A stretch of 24,188 nt of DNA. Origin: an uncultured Bacteroidales bacterium (GTDB lineage: Bacteria > Bacteroidota > Bacteroidia > Bacteroidales > Paludibacteraceae). Position numbers and translations under genes: made by a program. Under the pieces are notes generated by a model that searched no databases, had not been told where the DNA came from, and saw nothing but the letters and a program-made list of their open reading frames with translations. Numbering within the stretch: the first letter of the stretch is position 1; each line of letters opens with the position of its first letter. Where the stretch lies: NCBI GenBank assembly GCA_946616535.1, contig CAMOJA010000018.1, forward strand, positions 1 to 24,188. Reading direction: 5' to 3'. Of the stretch, positions 22,395-24,188 are shown one piece after another.

Positions 22395-23690
22395 TTACCA
22401 AGCGAACAGCGGGTGCTGATTCATCTCGCGGTTCACTTCTTCCCGAACAGCATCGATGACCTTCGTGTTAGCGATGCTGTTATTTTGTACATCAACGAGC
22501 ACGCGGTCGATGAGCTCGACGATCCATCCCATCCGGTCCTCTTTGAGGCCGCGGGTGGTGATAGCCGGTGTACCGAATCTGAGACCCGAAGTCTGGAACG
22601 CACTACGGCTGTCAAACGGAACCATGTTCTTGTTGGTCGTGATATCGGCGGCTACCAGCGCCTGCTCGGCTACTTTACCCGTCAGCTCCGGGAACTTGGG
22701 ACGCAGGTCAATCAGCATCGAGTGGTTGTCCGTACCGCCGGAGATGACCTTATAGCCCTTGTCCATGAACGCCTGCGCCATGACTGCAGCGTTGGTCTTC
22801 ACCTGTTTCTGATAGATCTTGAACTCCTCCGTCAGCGCTTCGCCGAAGGCCACTGCTTTAGCGGCTATCACGTGCTCCAGCGGTCCGCCCTGAGTACCCG
22901 GGAAGACAGCCGAGTCGAGTAGGGCGGACATCTTCTTGATCTCGCCTTTCGGCGTAGTCTTGCCCCAGGGGTTTTCGAAATCTTTGCCCATGAGGATCAC
23001 GCCGCCGCGGGGACCACGAAGCGTCTTGTGGGTCGTCGAGGTCACGATATGCGCATACTTCAGCGGGTTCTCCAGCAGTCCGGCGGCAATCAGTCCTGCC
23101 GGGTGCGCCATATCCACCATGAAGATCGCGCCTATCTCGTCTGCTACGCGGCGGATACGGGCATAATCCCACTCGCGGCTGTATGCACTCGCGCCGGCGA
23201 TAATCAGTTTCGGCTTGTGCGTGCGCGCCTTCATCTCCAAGTCGTCATAATCCACGCGCCCGGTCTCTTCCTTCAGGTCATAACCGATGGCATTGAACAT
23301 CAGTCCGCTGAAGTTCACCGCTGAACCGTGGCTCAAGTGACCGCCGTGACTCAGGTTCAGACCCATGAACGTGTCGCCGGCTTTCAGACATGCCATGAAC
23401 ACAGCCATGTTCGCCTGTGCGCCGGAGTGGGGTTGTACGTTCACGTACTCGGCGTTGTAAAGCTGTTTGAGCCTGTCGCGGGCGATGTTCTCTGCGATAT
23501 CTACTACCTCGCAACCTCCGTAATAACGGTGACCCGGGTAGCCCTCCGCGTACTTATTGGTCAGCACGCTGCCCATGGCTTCCAACACCTGGTCGCTCAC
23601 GAAGTTCTCGCTGGCAATCAACTCAATACCTTTTGTCTGACGTTCCCGCTCACGGCGGATGACGTCAAAAATAGCTGTGTCTCGATTCAT
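22395..23690 (-). CDS. glyA: Serine hydroxymethyltransferase
   Basis: 431 residues, normal for bacterial SHMT (about 420). The enzyme interconverts serine plus tetrahydrofolate with glycine plus 5,10-methylene-tetrahydrofolate, using pyridoxal phosphate in the cytoplasm, and supplies one-carbon units. Visible signatures: IELIASENF and [17 protein letters not shown] near the N-terminus, [21 protein letters not shown], the cofactor Asp-His pair in [10 protein letters not shown], and the Schiff-base lysine Lys222 in [14 protein letters not shown]. The C-terminal folate-side motif [15 protein letters not shown] is also present. Transcribed alone from a clear minus-strand promoter, with a 46-base interval to the start that contains an octamer repeat. 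No oddity in the coding region. Confidence 0.97.
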   Translation of the reverse strand: MNRDTAIFDVIRRERERQTKGIELIASENFVSDQVLEAMGSVLTNKYAEGYPGHRYYGGCEVVDIAENIARDRLKQLYNAEYVNVQPHSGAQANMAVFMACLKAGDTFMGLNLSHGGHLSHGSAVNFSGLMFNAIGYDLKEETGRVDYDDLEMKARTHKPKLIIAGASAYSREWDYARIRRVADEIGAIFMVDMAHPAGLIAAGLLENPLKYAHIVTSTTHKTLRGPRGGVILMGKDFENPWGKTTPKGEIKKMSALLDSAVFPGTQGGPLEHVIAAKAVAFGEALTEEFKIYQKQVKTNAAVMAQAFMDKGYKVISGGTDNHSMLIDLRPKFPELTGKVAEQALVAADITTNKNMVPFDSRSAFQTSGLRFGTPAITTRGLKEDRMGWIVELIDRVLVDVQNNSIANTKVIDAVREEVNREMNQHPLFAW

Positions 23691-23694
23691 TGCA

Positions 23695-23726
23695 ATTTAA
23701 CGGTTTAACAATTTAACAGTTTAACG
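23695..23726. repeat. 8-base tandem repeat in the glyA 5' leader
   Basis: Four units, consensus RTTTAACR on the plus strand. It fills most of the interval between the glyA promoter and its ATG at 23690, so it would be transcribed into the untranslated leader. Confidence 0.87.
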
Positions 23727-23735
23727 ATTTTGCTG

Positions 23736-23766
23736 CAAAGGTACAACAAAAATTGCACATATGCAA
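23736..23766 (-). promoter_or_regulatory. Bacteroidetes-type promoter of glyA
   Basis: On the minus strand the -33 TTG is at 23766-23764 and the -7 box TACCTTTG at 23743-23736, spacer 20 nt. The -33 element lies at the outer end of an inverted-repeat arm that continues to 23788. Confidence 0.82.
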
Positions 23767-24112
23767 ATAAAAATGTATTTTTCCGCAAAAAATAGAATTT
23801 ATTCTATTATGGGCTATACCTATACGGGCTTGGATGCTTGCTTACGAAGAACGTATAGGTATAGTCGATAGCGGGCAAAGCCCCTTGCGGAAAATACATT
23901 TATTGGCGTATGCCCCGCAGGACGCGAACGTAGCTACGGGGGAATGCCGAAGGCAGGCAGATGTCCGAAGTACTGCTTTTTTTTGATATATGCAAGGATT
24001 TTGGCTGAAAAATCAATTTATTTGTTTTTTTAGCAAAAAAACTAATTAACCCAATTTATTAACACCAAAACCGACAAAATAGCGTGCAAAAATTATTTTT
24101 CTTCCAAAAACC
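23767..24112. other. Gene-free interval with nested inverted repeats
   Basis: No coding region was found. The first part (23771-23984) is G/C-richer than its A/T-rich flanks and full of inverted repeats: an outer pair 23771-23788 with 23885-23901 (one unpaired base), a 7-bp pair 23791-23797/23802-23808, a perfect 13-bp pair 23814-23826/23852-23864, a small GGGC-AAA-GCCC hairpin (23873-23883), and a hairpin 23905-23948 around the palindrome CGTAGCTACG (23929-23938). Eight T follow at 23977-23984. This could be a structured RNA gene on the plus strand or a small non-autonomous mobile element. The rest, to 24112, is A/T-rich with one weak 6-bp hairpin (23997-24014) and nothing else recognised. 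Confidence 0.55.
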
Positions 24113-24143
24113 TTGCGTAATTCCGAAAAAATGTGTATCTTTG
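24113..24143 (+). promoter_or_regulatory. Bacteroidetes-type promoter for a gene beyond the window
   Basis: TTG at 24113-24115, 20-nt spacer, TATCTTTG at 24136-24143. The remaining 45 bases contain no convincing start of a long frame, so the gene it serves lies to the right of the window. Confidence 0.72.
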
Positions 24144-24188
24144 CAGCGGATTTGTGCTTAATGCAAAAAACACATATTCGCGATATGT

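Noticed and set aside
23953..23984. Strong intrinsic terminator before the T-run
   Set aside because: Only a 4-bp GCAG/CTGC stem could be drawn directly before the eight T, so it was kept as part of the candidate structured region and not called a terminator.

Overview
The window reads as chromosomal DNA of a member of the Bacteroidota, most likely order Bacteroidales. Six promoters fit the Bacteroidetes pattern (-33 TTG, then TAnnTTTG), all with a spacer of exactly 20 nt. Shine-Dalgarno sequences are largely absent. Several protein families are typical of the phylum (DUF4837, PepSY-like inhibitor-type proteins, Ig-like lipoproteins, S9B dipeptidyl peptidases). No rRNA, tRNA, CRISPR array, phage gene or transposase was seen.

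Layout. (1) 1-1039, minus: a PepSY-like secreted protein followed by the N-terminal 200 residues of a Na/Pi cotransporter cut by the window edge. (2) 1131-6733, plus: a compact operon of hypB, a large iron-sulfur/flavin oxidoreductase, hypA, a small membrane protein and a larger polytopic membrane protein, with its own promoter and a strong terminator. It holds nickel-insertion chaperones but no hydrogenase or other recognisable nickel enzyme, and is the best candidate here for an undescribed system. (3) 6742-20387, plus: from a second promoter, an exported flavodoxin, an RND efflux adaptor, a 1512-residue protein fusing an RND pump to a TolC-type outer-membrane factor, a secreted unknown, a DPP-IV-type peptidase, a ROK kinase, a NodB deacetylase, an Ig-like lipoprotein and a PnuC-type transporter. 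(4) 20365-23690: a DUF4837 lipoprotein (minus) and an AraC regulator (plus) from divergent promoters, then glyA (minus). (5) 23691-24188: a gene-free stretch with nested inverted repeats and a promoter pointing out of the window.

A theme across the window is short tandem repeats with units of 7 or 8 bases (one is a 7+8 composite), mostly 4-5 degenerate copies, at nine loci. They lie over stop codons, between genes, in a 5' leader, and inside four coding regions. One lies exactly at the joint of the RND-TolC fusion, just before an internal lipoprotein signal sequence, so the repeat may have created the fusion or may modulate it.

Functional reading: the hypB-hypA operon probably assembles or feeds electrons to a nickel-dependent or hydrogenase-linked redox system encoded elsewhere or not yet recognised. 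The second block is mainly cell-envelope function (efflux, peptide processing, glycan modification, lipoproteins) with sugar phosphorylation and vitamin uptake. All functional assignments are by reading the translated sequence; no database search was run.
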